A stretch of DNA of 64,000 bases from Climacium dendroides. Its lineage: Eukaryota; Streptophyta; Bryopsida; Hypnales; Climaciaceae. Position numbers and translations under genes: made by a program. The notes beneath the pieces were generated by a model. It searched no databases, was not told where the DNA came from, and worked only from the letters and a program-made list of their open reading frames with translations. The stretch covers positions 29,431,345 through 29,495,344 of the forward strand of contig OX467089.1 in NCBI GenBank assembly GCA_950106755.1, read 5' to 3'. Positions within the stretch are counted from its first letter, which is position 1. The number at the start of each line of letters is the position of its first letter. This document shows, piece after piece, positions 9,962-22,407 of this stretch.

Positions 9962-12115
9962 TGTCGTAGACCAAAATGAGAGGATGAAGTTGGTTATATA
10001 GAATTTAGAAGTAAAGAGTTGACATTGGTAAAATTTTTTGATTTACAAAATGGTAAACTAATCATATTACCAATATTAACTCTACCTCACTATTGGATTA
10101 GTAGTAGATAGATAATTTGGTTAAGAAAGATATTATATGTTTCCTGTTTTCCTAAAGATCCGGAACCGGATCCGCATCCAAGGAACTAAACAGGGATCGG
10201 AAAAATATACCGGGGCCGGAAGCAAACGCATCCACACGCTATCGGAAGATTTTCGGGACGGGAAGAGGAAATCTCGGATCCAACGGTAATCCCATACATC
10301 ACGGAGGACCGTTCAACGGCTAGATTCCTCCACGATGATTGCGGAAACGGCTACTTTCCCAACGGCTGTGACTGCCAAGAAAGGATACGCAGGGGTTTGG
10401 TTCCTCAAACCTCATTGTGTCTTTGTAGTTTGGAGCACTCTTAGAACGAGGTCTGTCTTTAGAGGTGTGAGAGGATTGGGTAATCTTACTTTCCGGATCC
10501 TATCGTGGAGAGGAAGAGGATTGATCGGGAGCTGTGGCAAGAAAAGGGTAGGAGGTTTGAGTGTTTTGGAGAGTTTGCAACCATAGTGAAGGCGGAAGCA
10601 AGCGGGTCATCTCCTTTCAAGACCAAGAGCATCTGTCCAGTGATTCCGAAGGATGACGGAGAGAGGAAGCAGCTGGAGGAAGATCTGGGCCAATTGGGGT
10701 GTGAGGGATTCCTATGCCGACCATGGAGTTTGAAGAGCGAGGAAATGATCCGGGAGTTGATGAATGAGCAGTCGAACGAATGGATCAAGACCGTCCGAGC
10801 TCTGCCCGGAAAGTGGACTATGGACATCTGGAAGAGGGTCTATGACTTTCCTCGATCTAGAGAGGGGATGGCTTCGCGGGTTTACAAATTCGCGGAAGGT
10901 AAATTCTCTAATCCTCCTCACCCTAAGGATGGCTACGCAGTAGCTGATTGCAAGGTAGCAAGAGAGAGGAGGATGTTAGAATTTATAGTACCAATCTTGT
11001 ATCCGGAATAGCCAAACCGGGTTACGGTGACATGGGCCAATATGATCTTCGGAGCGTTGAGTGGAGAGAGGAAAGTGTTTTGGGGCGGGTGTGTTTTCAT
11101 ATTTGTGTTTTTTCAACACTTTGCAAATTAATGTCAGATTTCCACTTCATAAGTGCTGGCCTGAAAAGGCTAAGTTCTGTGTTGGTATGCCGTGCAATGC
11201 TAGAACCATTGTTTAGTGCGGGTAGCTGGTTTGCAGGTGTGGAGGAAGACAAGTAGCCCCCGGATTCTGTCTAGAATCTGATTTTGAGAGCATTGAGGTT
11301 TGGTTAAGGAAAACTTTGTGTACTGAGAGGGAGTTCTAGTTGCTGAAGTTCCTTGGGTGTCTTCTGAGTAGGATAGCCATTCTTAGGTTGGGTGAATTCT
11401 TCAGGAGGGAGAACGAATGCCAACTGACGTCTGATGAGGTTCTACTGAATCCGGAAGAGAGGAACAGGAAGGTAGTTAGGATCTCTCAGTTATCGGGTGC
11501 CGGATCACGCTCTTGGAATTCTGTCTGGATAGGTCTATCGTTGTAGTATTGAGAGGATAATAGGGGTTTCCTGAGTGACCTGCTAGTTTGGATCAACATC
11601 CGGGTTAGTTGTGAGGAAGTAACTATTTCCTATTCTGGTATTTGTTGTTGTTATTTTAAGTGGATCTTCATTTCACTCTAAACACGTTTGAAGGGTAGGG
11701 TTTACGTTCCCTTCCTAAAACCAAAGAGCGGAACCCTCTTGGTAGAGGTTAAACTGAGAATTTGTGAGTTACTGTAACCGGATAGAAATCCTCTTTCCGA
11801 TTCCGCATCTGTCTAAATTGATCCGGATAGAGAGAAGTACAGGATTATGACAATCCTCCTTGTTCGATTACTGGTGGAAGATTCGGAGTGGATGTAAGGG
11901 AATTGGAATATGGAGAGGAGAGGGTATTGAGAGAGTTTTATGTTGCAAATATTTAGATTTGGTTTTGCTTGGGTTTGGTGTTTTTCGAATCTTGTTCCGG
12001 ATATCTTGAGGAAACTAACGTTGAAATCCTGTGGGAACGATACACGAGTCATCTAAGGTGTTTTACATCAATTTAACACCTAAGGGTAGGATTTGTGCTT
12101 CCTTGTGCTATGACA
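9962..12115 (+). mobile_element. 3' LTR of the Ty3/gypsy element
   Basis: The LTR starts TGTCGTAG just after a purine-rich tract (GAAAATGGGG) and ends CTATGACA, giving inverted 8-bp termini with one mismatch. At about 2.15 kb it is long for an LTR and contains its own ORF (10505-11011). The partner LTR is not in the window. It is dense in TCCGGA motifs, as are the other LTRs here. Confidence 0.75.
10505..11011 (+). pseudogene. LTR-encoded putative plant transposon protein, truncated
   Basis: The frame resembles the ORFs at 17532 and 19221-20547: a RPW.LKSEEMI.EL block, W(T/M).DIW..VY.F, a NPKDGY-like block and a FIVPILYPE end. Family members continue with RVTIT.ANTIFGA; here a TAG at 11009-11011 replaces the expected Lys. 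The following codons still read NRVTVTWANMIFGALSG before homology fades, so this is a nonsense-broken copy. The family resembles the 'putative plant transposon protein' domain; its function is unknown. Confidence 0.6.
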
Positions 12116-15100
12116 CGGTGCGCCAACCAGCAGACAATGGTGGAGAGTATGTTGTCGTAGTTAGCGATGACATTGCATCTGAGGAGGAAACATAGGGTGT
12201 TCACATCACTAATATGTATTTGCTATGCTAGCATTTTGATGTCACATAGGACGTCTGAGAAATACAAAGCCATCAACATGTTCATATCTTCCAAGTAGAC
12301 TAGTTGCATCGTGAATGTGCATTTTGTGGCAGAGTTTGTCTTGCTTGGTGCTGCAAGTAACATCATATGAATAGGGTGGAATTTTATCCTAATGAAGTTT
12401 GTTGAACGTGCGCAAATTGTAAGACTTCAATAGCCCAAAAATGAACCTAAATCAAGTAAACACATAAGTCATTTTGTACTACATAGGAAGGACGTGCATC
12501 ATGTGCAAATTCAACCTTGAGCATAAAGTCATGTCATGCATCTATAGTCATTTTGACATCAAAGAAGACGCCTACAATTGCTTCCACAACATCCACACGT
12601 CTAGTCAGACGTAATGAAACACACAGTGGATAGCATGTGGTTTGAAGTTACATTCGCAGTAAGTACAAAATGTTGACGCCAGAAGTGACGTCAATGTGGA
12701 CGTTAGTACGTCACTTGTAACGTCCATGGAGACATCCAAGATTGGAATATGGATAGGCCAAGTATGCTGATGTGGCATGCCATGTCATCACCCACGTCCA
12801 CGTCACCCAATTTCCACGTCATCATGCCACGTCACAATTTCCACCTCATCACGCCACGTTAGATGCCACATAAGCTTTTAGGAGTCACCACCTGCCCGTT
12901 GTTCTCTTTTTAACCTTAGGCAATCACTTTACCTCTGACCGCACCAAAATTCTAAATCAACTTCTGAGTTAAGTTTGACCAAAGATGGTGACATCCTTGT
13001 CAACATCTGGTGTCCACTTGGATGTCTTACATTACATCAGTGTTTTTCGTAGCATCAATATGTTGTGACTAAAATCTAGCAATATTGTCGAAGACATCAA
13101 AGCAAAATCTTCACTTTTTCAGCCAGATAGCCCGATGTCTTTAGCGACGTATCGTGTTGTCGCGGACATATGTCGTTCTCCTTGGGTGTCGATGCGTCCA
13201 CATACAACGTTCAACTCTAGATCTCCTTGGGTGTCGATGCGTCCACATACGTCGTTCAACTCCAGATCTCCTTGGGTGTCGATGCGTCCTCGAAGACCTC
13301 GCCACGGTGGAAGTGTCCGCCTCAATCTACGCTTTGTCTTCTCGGCAATTGGAGCGCGGAGAGCTTTCAAGGTGTCTTCTTGCTTGTCCCTAGACCACGG
13401 AACACGATAATGAGCGCCACGAAAAACAAGAATGCAAGTGCTGCGAGTAGACACTAGGACAGATAGTCGCTAAGAATCGGCTGCAAAAATGATTGCGAAG
13501 CTAAAAAATGATCCCCTCTGTGCGGAGGTGACATTAGGGTTTGCCAGTGCGTTGCAGGACGCCTACTCCCGCGAGCGCACACCCAGCGGCAGTGGATTCC
13601 ACGTGGACCGGCAACTTCAAATGCAAATGAGGCTTGGCCAACTTTAGAATGACTGCGACACGACTTCATTTTAGTGACGATAGAGTCGTGACTTCGCAAA
13701 GGTGATGTCCTATGACTGTCGCACGACTTTGCGGCCCCCCAAAAAGCAAACGGCGCCGAAATTAATGACTGAACACCGACAAACCCTAGAACGCCAAAAC
13801 AATTAAACCTCCCTATCAAATTATTCAAATTGTCATTGCAAAATTGGATTCTGCTACCAGGACCCAACGTCTACAACTGCGTACAAGACGACTATACTGT
13901 TGGGATAGCTGCATGCGATGGAGGCCTATACAGGCTGAAGTTTGCATGTAGCACAGTCGATTGAGGGAGGCACTGCATGCATGCAAGAAGCAAATCTGCG
14001 ACAATTCGTAAGGCGTAGTTAAGTGGAACTCACAACTCTCTTCTGGCGCGGAAAACGGGTTCCAAGGCCTTCAGCATCTCGACCTTCTTCTGGTCGTGCA
14101 AGACCTCATAAGCTATCTTCGGATGAGGCGGGCTCTCTGGCGGCAACTCCATGACACAACGACTGTCGCGTTAGATGCGAGCATGCACGGAATTCATAGT
14201 AGGCCGTTCCAAACATTGATTGTCAACAAAAATCGCGGAGACAAGCTGTTGCTCCAAGGCGCTAAATCGAAACAATTCAGGAGGCAGTGGAGCGGGGAGG
14301 AGGCTGTAATGCAGATGGAAGAGTCGTGGACTACCTTATAAGTGCCTGAAACCTTACTTTGAACTCTATTGGCGGGGCGGGGAGTGGTCATCATGGGGTC
14401 CCGGTAGTTGGTAGTGGATCATAAAGTCCCTCGTAGAGGCGGCGGACGTGGGGCGGAGCTGCGCAATGAACTCGGACGACTGTGAGGAGTGAGTGCATGT
14501 ACATCGGTTTTCAAGTGCGGTGTGACCGTGTACTTTTGAATCTTTTGTTCATGATGATGATTGATGGATAGAATTCGAGTTGTCATCCTGGACGAAGCTA
14601 GTTTGCATGCCTAGAGCGGTGAGCGGTGAGCCTAGAGCGGTGAATGGAGAGCATAGAGCAGAAAAAAGAATAAAATAATGAACATTTAGTGGGAATTTAC
14701 CAAAAATAGAAATAAAAAAGGTTTAGGTCCAAATTTAGTAATTATTTGGACCTATTACCGTTGAATAAGGGTGCTCCTATGACCGTGGGAATGAAATTAT
14801 TCACGCACTTTTGACCACTATTACTGTAGGATGGCAGCAAAATGTGAACAAAAATGTACACACCTTTGAAATTTTCAATGTCAATGATGATTCAATGAGT
14901 AGTCAAAATGTACAACAACAACTTCGTGGTGGTCCTTTTAGTCTCACCACTGTTTCATTCAATCTAAAAAGAGAATTGTACAATGTAGCCCTCAGGCTCA
15001 ATAGCATCTCTAAGTTGTTGGTTGCTTAAGTAGCACCATTTGAATAACACGCTTAATTTCATTGAAGCTGAAACTAGGAGCGTGCATAAAAACATCTATC

Positions 15101-15267
15101 TCACTGTCCAATCCACAAACTACATGAAATATGTAGTACAGATGCTTACAATTTGTCCATTGTCCACGCTTTCCCAATGATTTGCTCGACATGTCTTTGA
15201 AGAAGGGGCATGAACAATTGGGAAATTGGCCAATCGTAATTAAATATTGCGAAATTTTGAGACCATT
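12116..15267. other. Non-coding stretch between LTR and MULE relic
   Basis: No gene is supportable. About 12770-12870 is rich in CCACGTCA-like words. A 45-bp triplicate lies at 13178-13291. About 14610-14660 holds short AGAGCGGTGA-type repeats. Short open frames exist but lack domain signatures. It may include the 3' flank of the MULE-like element. Confidence 0.4.
13178..13291. repeat. 45-bp tandem repeat, 2.5 copies
   Basis: CTCCTTGGGTGTCGATGCGT recurs at 13178, 13223 and 13268. The repeat also gives the short open frames seen here their repetitive peptides, so those frames are not counted as genes. Confidence 0.85.
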
Positions 15268-16472
15268 TCAGGACTCAAAGGTGATGATGCAACCTAGGGC
15301 AGGAATTGGTACCATAGAAACCTTTAAAATCTGCCCAATGATAGTAAGAGCAGATGCGTAGGAATTGGCGTGCTTCGTTGAAGGTGACTTTGGATTCCGC
15401 CTGATGTTCTTCCCGAATCTGCGCTTTGGAAAGTCGTTAGAGAACTCCGGGGTAGGATACTCTGACATGTCCACCAATGACCCCTCTTCCCTGAACAGCT
15501 TCCTTGGAGAGAGCTCCAGACGTGGTGCCAATCGAAAACCAGCGTTCTCCAAGTCTAGGATCTCCTTCTGTGTGAGATTGGTGCCAATCTTGACAGGCCA
15601 CACTTCTGGAACTGCAGGTTTGGAAACCACCCACTTACGACGGGACCCTTCATGCACCTCTCAATGTCGTCATTGCAGAAGAAGAACTGCATGCGCTCTT
15701 GTTTATTCTTCCTATTGTTGTGCATGATGCCGTTGTAAGTTGGTGCAGCCGTACTCTTTCCATCCTGTACAATTCGTGCCACACATTTCTTCTTGGTGAA
15801 GGCCTGTTGAGCGAAGTAAGCCTTCGCTGACATCTTTGGAAGTCGCGCGATGTGCCATTCATGCTCATTGCATACTATTTCTTGTACAACCTTCACATGC
15901 TCCATGGTTGGAACTGTAGTAGGTGTTTCTAGTTGAACCGGATTATTATGTAGGTCTTCAGTTGCTTCTTGTTGTGCGTCACCCTCTGAAGTGAGATCAT
16001 AAAATATTGCACCTCCTGCTTGCGTTTGTACTCGAGGGCGAGAGATGCTAATCTTGTCAAGTCTATGAGAGTCGAACTCCGACCCAGGAGGAAGATCTGC
16101 TTTGCGCTTGAGGGAGAGAAATACTTCCTCACCTTGAAGATGAGGCTCGCGAGTGCAGAAACCGGCAACTCCAGGCATGTTTCGAAGCGCTTGATGAAGC
16201 GATTTGAGATTGCCGGAACGTTGGGCGGTTCGTTGGGCGACTCGAAGCAACAATTCTTCTTTTCCAAGTCCAGTACCTGGTCTCTCACCATTTAAATACT
16301 GGTAGTAGGCAACCATTTGCATGAAAGCACGTACGTAATCATCGACAGTTGCCACATACAAGTCATTACCTCGTTTATCGCTCTGTTGAAGCCACTTGTT
16401 GTGTACAATCTCCGCTAAATTGCACGAGTGCATTTCAGCAAGCTCATCCTCGGAAAGGGCCTGTGATGTCAA
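15268..16472 (-). pseudogene. MULE-like transposase relic, C-terminal part
   Basis: Two overlapping minus-strand frames (16472-15555 and about 15640-15268) read as one protein after a single frameshift near 15640, at the ERCMKG/SRRKWVV junction. The first frame follows an apparent intron behind the central part and begins near ALSEDELAEMHSC. It includes a region rich in Gln/Glu and basic residues, then KMSAKAYFAQQAFTKKKCVARI and a KIGTNLTQKEILDLE block. No stop besides the frameshift was noted here. It belongs with 16509-17097 and 23579-25163 as one gene broken by LTR insertions. Confidence 0.6.
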
Positions 16473-16508
16473 ATGAATGGTAGTATAATTTAGAGTGAGG
16501 TTACAACT

Positions 16509-17097
16509 TTACAGAAAACTAAAAGCAAAAAGGCCCAGAGCAAAATGTGAACTCACCAAATCCATGAAACCACCCCATTGGTGATAGCGGAAGTGCCAGA
16601 AAGCAAGCCATAGGTCAAGACAAATGACTCCTTCATCAGTCGTTGCCCCGGAGGAAAGCCACCATGATCTGATAGCAAGGTACCGCTCCTCAGCCTCTGC
16701 TAACAACTTGGCATTCTTGTATTGCATGCACAATTGACGATGTTGTCATTGTAGGTTTGCCCGAATTTCAGCCTTTGTATGTTTCTCCAATGACTGGGTC
16801 CAATGGAACAAACAAGTACGTTCTTGGTCCTCCATAGGAATTGAAGCATCACCGCTACCATATACAATACGAATTGCATTCCAATTTGCTTGCTTGCATT
16901 CCAGTCTGCTATGAAGCTCTTGAATTGTACGTTAGAAACGTTGTGTCTGGCAGAACAACATTCAAGTTCTTCCAGAAGATGATTTGAGCGGCAACATCTT
17001 CCGATTGCATATCACACACTACAATGGTCATTACCCGACAATAGGTAGCATCATAAACATGGCAGGCCATGGAAGTCCAGCCCTTTACACACTTGAC
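16509..17097 (-). pseudogene. MULE-like transposase relic, central catalytic region
   Basis: Read on the minus strand: HVKCVKGWTSMACHVYDATYC, then VCDMQSEDVAAQIIFW, IADWNAS, VYGSGDAS, ERTCLFHWTQSLEKHTK and YKNAKLLAEAEERYLAIRSWW...LAFWHFRYHQWGGF. This is the order I know from MULE-like transposases of early land plants. At least two frameshifts (near 16935 and 16875) and one TGA (near 16740) break it. The first codons continue the frame ending MMFDH at 23579, across the LTR insertion flanked by ATGGT. Confidence 0.65.
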
Positions 17098-18026
17098 ATG
17101 GTTGTGGGAATCCAAAATCCGGAAACGGATCAATAATACAAGAAGTAGGTGCGAAAAATAGGGAAAATTAAAAATTTTATAGTTAGAACGTGATTTTTTG
17201 GGTAAGATAACTTGAATTAGGAAATAAGCGTTCCGGTACAACTCGTAACCGGAACTTATCTGGATCCGGAATCCGGATTCACCCGGAACACAGGAACCTA
17301 CCATATAGGTCTCGTAGCTACGGGAGTAGGATACCGTTAGTACAACGGACCTGTAGCCGTTGTCTTGAATTTCATAAGAAGACGGTTTAGTACTTAAGCC
17401 GTCTTCCTAGGGTTTCCTCTTCACTTTTCTGTTCGGTGTTTCTGAGACTGTTTGTGTGAGTAGTTGAGAGAAAGAGTGGTGAGTTAGCGACTGAGGTAGA
17501 ACTACTTTTCCTTTGTTCTGACTTAGATCTTATGGCATCCGAACCAGTACGGAAGGTAGCGGTATCTGCCCGGGTTATCTCTCCGGCCACTCTGGATAAC
17601 TTGGAACTACACAAGCAGTTAGAGGAGGACTTAACTAAATTAGGATGTGTCGGTCTACTACACCGACCATGGAACCTCAAGAGTGAAGAGATGATTCAAG
17701 AGCTACTTCACGGTGTTCCAAATCAGTATGAGCTCACTTTGAGAGGGCAGCCAGTCGCGTGGACCGAGGACATCTGGGCGGACGTCTATCAGTTCCAGAA
17801 GAGTGGGAACGGGTTAGCATCGAGGACGGACCGTTTTGTAGCTAGGAAGTTCACTGGGTCTGCAAACCCTAAGGACGGATTCACTATCAACGAATGCAAG
17901 GACGAGAGACATAGGTGGATACTAGAGTTTCTGATTCCGATCTTGTATCCGGAAAAGCCAACACGGGTTACCATTACGGTGGCCAATACTATTTTTGGGG
18001 CTATGGAGAACCAAGTGGTACACTGG

Positions 18027-20949
18027 TGTCGCAGTACAAAGTAAGTAAATTCCCTGTTATACTCCCAAAAACTCTTTTAAAGTATAATTAAGTGACTCTA
18101 AAGATTGAACCCACGAGATCTTGTGAAGTATTTGGCTTCATTACACGATTTAGGATAAGTTTGCTTATAAACCCAACTTCCGGTTTCAGGTCAATTACCG
18201 GAAAAAAACAGAAAGAGGAAGAATTAGCTTCCCACCACTTCTGGTTCTACCAACTATCCGGTCTGAACAACAACCACAGTCCCGAAGACTTATAACTTCT
18301 GTCTCTGGGTACCTCTGTAGACCTATCCATTCCAACCTAACAGTCCTCTTCTGGATATCACCTAGTTTAATTTATCCTCTGTTTCACCATCAGAGGGTTC
18401 ACCCCTTAGTTTTTAGAGTGGTAGGCCCACCACTCCTTCCGTAACTTATAGTGGCGGAAGATCCCACTCTTCTATCTTCTATTCTCCTACTTACTACGGA
18501 TCTGGTTTGATCTCTCACAACAACCTGGGTATTAATCCGGATTGCAGGTCACACAGAGACCCCCCGTACGATCCTCTGATACTACAATGACCTTGGCCCC
18601 TTTCTCCTATTTGTGCGAAGTTAGGTGGTTACAAGTGCACCCGTCCATTCCAACATGTACTAGAGCTATTCCGTTACCAAGTATGGCAGCAAGACCTTAC
18701 AGAAGATCGGACACTCGACCGGATTTCTCACCCAGGAGTTCTAGCGCAAATAGGGAATCCCTCCCTATCCGCTTAGCCTAACAACGGTTTTCTCACCCGG
18801 AATCTCAAACTCTAGACATGTTGAGGAACTGAAGCGCACTCCCAACTCTTTTAATACCTACTCACATGCACTGAAATTTAAAAAATAAAATACACCAAGG
18901 GGAGAAGATGTCAACTCTTAGCTTTCTCTCTTTGCTATCCTCACTTCTGGTCATATAGTAGGCACACAACTCTCATGGCACAGACATACAACAACAAAAA
19001 CAGAAGACACCAAAGAATTTTGCAAAAGAAGACTTTTTTTCTCCCTCTTCCTTTCTCAGGGCAGATTTATATACAGCACCACAAAAGCGCAAAAAGGCAA
19101 AAAGTGTCACGGAATCTAGTCGCATTTTCCGGCTAAACTTCTGATCCTACCTACCTACCAACCACCGGATAGAATCCGGTTCTGATCAATTCATCTAGTA
19201 TGTACAAAAACTCTTACTATCTACAATCCTAACCTTAAGGTAGGACTCTTCGGCTCGGCTTCCATCCCCTCGAAGATTTCAGTCAAGTTCCGGTTCCGTT
19301 CCCCATCTGCAGGTTTTGGAACTGGATCAACCTGACCGGAATCGGGTGTGGATTCCAGGTCGATGGCGGACTCTGGGGTGTTTGCTGGTTTACATGCCGG
19401 TGTAGTCATCTTGGGATTGGGAGTCTTATTCTTCTCCTCTTCAGCGATTGCCACATCCGGAAACTCTTCCGGTAGGGAGAGTTCTGACAAAGGGACCTCC
19501 TTGGCTCAAAGGGACCTCCTTGACACTGGAAAGAATGCCAATCAAATTATTGAATGGATCCTGTGGATCTACTTCTTCCTCCATGACACACTTCCGTTTC
19601 TCTTCTGGAGTTAACGGGCCATGTCCTGGAGGTGTCTCTGGCCCATGGGGAGGAGTTGTCTTCTGTCGCTTGATCGGCGGCATTACCTCCTCCTCTTCTT
19701 CCGTTTCCGGATCCGAGTCCGGAATTGATTCCGCTTCATCGTCTTCTTCCGATTCGCCATACTTCAAGAGAGCTCCCTGAGCCTTCCACTCCTTCTCCTC
19801 ATCAACTGTCAAGAGCTGATGGTTGTGGTACAGGTGGTACAAGTACGGGCATATGGGTGTAGCCCTACTCTTCCCTACCCTCCCTAGGAGCTGGGTCACC
19901 AGATCAAAAAGGATCCGCGCCCAATCCACGTTCCGAGTTCCGCTCAGGGAACCAAAGATGGTATTCCCTAAGGTGATGGTCACCCTCGTCGGTTTCTCCG
20001 GATGAAGGATCGGAATGAGAAATCTCACAAGACGACAATGTCGGTCGTTTATGGAGTCGTCCACTGCATATCCGTCCTTAGGGTTGGGAACGCCATGGAA
20101 CTTCCCCCGGATGAATTCATCCTTCCGGCCAGCCATCCCAAGACCCCCTACCCGGAAATCATACACCCCTCTCCAGACTTCCTCAGTCCAGAGGGACGGA
20201 TTCCCTCTCAAGGTGTTATCGAATTCATTAGACAATTTGCCCAAGAGTTCCTTCACCATTCTCTCCTCCCGGAATCCCCAAAGTTTCTCAATGAACCCCG
20301 GGCAATCCATAGAAGCTAAGTCTTCTATGAGTTGGTCCTTCTCTTGGTCGTCTGAGGGAATCGCTGGAAATATCTTCCGAAGTTTCACCTCGACCGGACC
20401 GGATCCTAATGACCCCGCTTTCTTCCGACGTAGCAGCGGCATGGGATGGATCACCTCTCTCACGGATTTCCTCACCGGTTCTACCTCACCCGCTCCTAGC
20501 CGCACGTCCCGTTCCTTTCTTCTCTCTCCGATCTCAACCGGAATCACTAGAATTCTATTGAATCACACTATCCTGACACGAGGGTACCAAATGTTGTAAA
20601 CAACATGAGGAGCGCCCAATCTCGCGAGGAAATGAAAGGGGTAAAACTGGCAGAGTTGGTCTTTAAATAGTCCCAAGACTCTGCCGTGGTCATAATGACT
20701 ATGTTCCGGTTTGACGGCTTGACATCTGGTCCAACCCTAATCCGGTATCTATCCTAATTTTGGATGGGTTTTCGGTCCCGACCAATTTGAAATTTCCAAC
20801 TGAATGGAATCCAATCTACCCACTATTTCATTTTCCACGTATATATATCCGATTTCCCTACTACTTGTACTTAGTTCCGGTTCCTCTTTACTAGTTTCCG
20901 CTCTGAATTCTAGATAAGCTAAACAAAACCAAAAATTTATGTTGGAACA
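18027..20949 (-). mobile_element. Solo LTR nested in the LTR ORF, target duplication ACTGG
   Basis: Plus-strand borders are TGTCGCAG and TTGGAACA. The 5-bp duplication ACTGG lies at 18022-18026 and 20950-20954. Its ORF is on the minus strand, so the LTR reads TGTTCC...CTGCGACA in its own direction. No internal retrotransposon genes are present, hence solo LTR by LTR-LTR recombination. The TGTCGCAG end matches the LTR fragment at 60965. Confidence 0.85.
19221..20547 (-). pseudogene. Transposon protein ORF in the solo LTR, frameshifted near its C-terminus
   Basis: The main frame (20547-19441, about 368 residues, upstream start unresolved) contains the family blocks: CPGFIEKLWGFREERMVKELL, WTEEVWRGVYDF, NPKDGYAVDD, FLIPILHPEKPTRVTIT, then GNTIFGSLSG, VDWARILFDLV and YLYHLYHNHQLL. 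An acidic stretch follows. A 19-nt tandem duplication (19488-19506 and 19507-19525, CAAAGGGACCTCCTTG core) shifts the frame. The original C-terminus continues in the next frame down to a stop at 19221. This is the fullest copy of the family in the window and matches the plant 'putative transposon protein' pattern. Confidence 0.7.
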
Positions 20950-21765
20950 ACTGGAGTAGAGTCTTAGCTGGGATAGTGGCTAAGTTAGCGAATCATGTAA
21001 CCCGAGCAAAGGCGAGTCCAGTTAGCACTTGCTTGTTCCATCTATACCATCAACAGGAACTTTTGAGTGCAACGAAAGTAATCCAGTATGACATCGGAAA
21101 GGCGATCTTGTCATACGGACTTTCCGGGGAGGAAGCGGAAGATCCGATCGAGTCGGATCCGGAGGAACTTCCCGAGGAACACTTGACCGATCCGAGGAAC
21201 AAGAAGAGGAAGTCAACCAATCCAGGGTCGCGATCCAAGCCACCAGCGATGGAGAGAGGGGAGTCCAGCAAAGGACCGGAAGTGGAAACTGAATCAGTAT
21301 GTTTTAATGCTGGGTTCGAGTGGATACGCGAGGCCAAGGTACTCCACGACAGCCTAGCGGATTTGGTAATAGACACCGTGGAAGTTTTGAAGGTGGAGCC
21401 GGATCAGATTGTAGAAGCTGTCAAGCAACTGCCCAAACCGGAAGATCTAAAGAGAAAGGAGGAGCGGATTAGGAGTTGGAAGCGGAACGGAACCAACTCC
21501 AGGCCTAAGTGAATTGGGCGGAAGGAGAAGTGGCAGCTTCAAAAGAGAAAGAGAAAGAGACTCTCTCTCTGGTCAAGAATCTATCCGAAGCAGTCAACAT
21601 CAAAGCCGACATCATCACGAAAGCTACTTTGTTTGACTCGAAGCTGATACGGAAGGCCACATTACCGGAACCAAGGTAGTGACCATCCTAGTAGACTTCA
21701 CTACAAGGATAGAGCGAGTTTTGAAGGAGATCCAACAGCTATTAGCGACCATCGATCCAAATTAG

Positions 21766-22407
21766 GTGATGGATTTCTCCACCTTTCCGGAACTTCCTTT
21801 TGTCTCGGGTACACCAGGGAGACCGGTAGCGGATCGTGCAACTTGGATGGAGGGATTGAGGGGGATACTCACGCCAGCCGAGCCTTTCGCCAGCAAGATG
21901 CAGATGACGGAGCTGAATTTGATACCAATTTTGGAATCGAAACCTGAGTCCAGCGTGAAATCGGTTCCGGTACCACCCAAATTCTCAACTCCGGAAGTAC
22001 CCAAGTCACAAACAATGCCGAATTTGATGACCGGATCATTCAAGGTTCTGGGACAGCAAGTCAGAGGAGACCTCATCAACCGGATCGGTGGAATGACCAA
22101 TCCAGCTCGGACTAATCCGAAAGGGTTTTCACACATGCAAGAGACCACACCGGAAAAGAGAAGCGAGCCCGCAACATTGGAGGATATACCGCCAGAAAAG
22201 GAGAAGGAAGTTCAAGTCATCGAAGACTCTGAGGAGGAGAGTGCCCACTCCACTTCCAGAACTGAAGACGATAACGATCCGTCTCCCGCAACGCGCCATA
22301 TCCAGACTCGGGCAATAGCGAAAACGACGCCAGCTAAAAATACGAAGGGGACGCCTACCAGCCAAGTAGGGAGCCGCTCAAGGAAAGGACGGAAGCCAAA
22401 GCATTAG
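21766..22407 (+). CDS. Second ORF of the interrupted LTR, unknown
   Basis: An open frame of about 213 residues from ATG 21769 to TAG 22405, one frame off from 21512. The product has Pro/Ser/Thr and Glu-rich low-complexity sequence and a basic end (GSRSRKGRKPKH). It is likely the frameshifted C-terminal region of the same LTR protein, comparable in place to 62134-63180. I recognise no domain. Confidence 0.4.
   Translation: MMDFSTFPELPFVSGTPGRPVADRATWMEGLRGILTPAEPFASKMQMTELNLIPILESKPESSVKSVPVPPKFSTPEVPKSQTMPNLMTGSFKVLGQQVRGDLINRIGGMTNPARTNPKGFSHMQETTPEKRSEPATLEDIPPEKEKEVQVIEDSEEESAHSTSRTEDDNDPSPATRHIQTRAIAKTTPAKNTKGTPTSQVGSRSRKGRKPKH

Larger units (their letters stand above)
17532..21512 (+). 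pseudogene. LTR-encoded putative transposon protein, split by a solo LTR
   Basis: Exonic pieces are 17532-18026 and 20955-21512. The first starts at ATG 17532 and holds the RPWNLKSEEMIQELL, WTEDIWADVYQF, NPKDGF and FLIPILYPEKPTRVTIT blocks. The second continues with AGIVAKLANHVTR...FHLYHQQELL, followed by an acidic region and a Lys/Arg-rich tail. Skipping 18027-20949 plus one copy of ACTGG gives an uninterrupted frame, so the gene was intact when the solo LTR parent inserted. It ends at TGA 21510. Confidence 0.75.

Noticed and set aside
13135..13457. Three overlapping short open frames on both strands
   Set aside because: All are by-products of the 45-bp tandem repeat.
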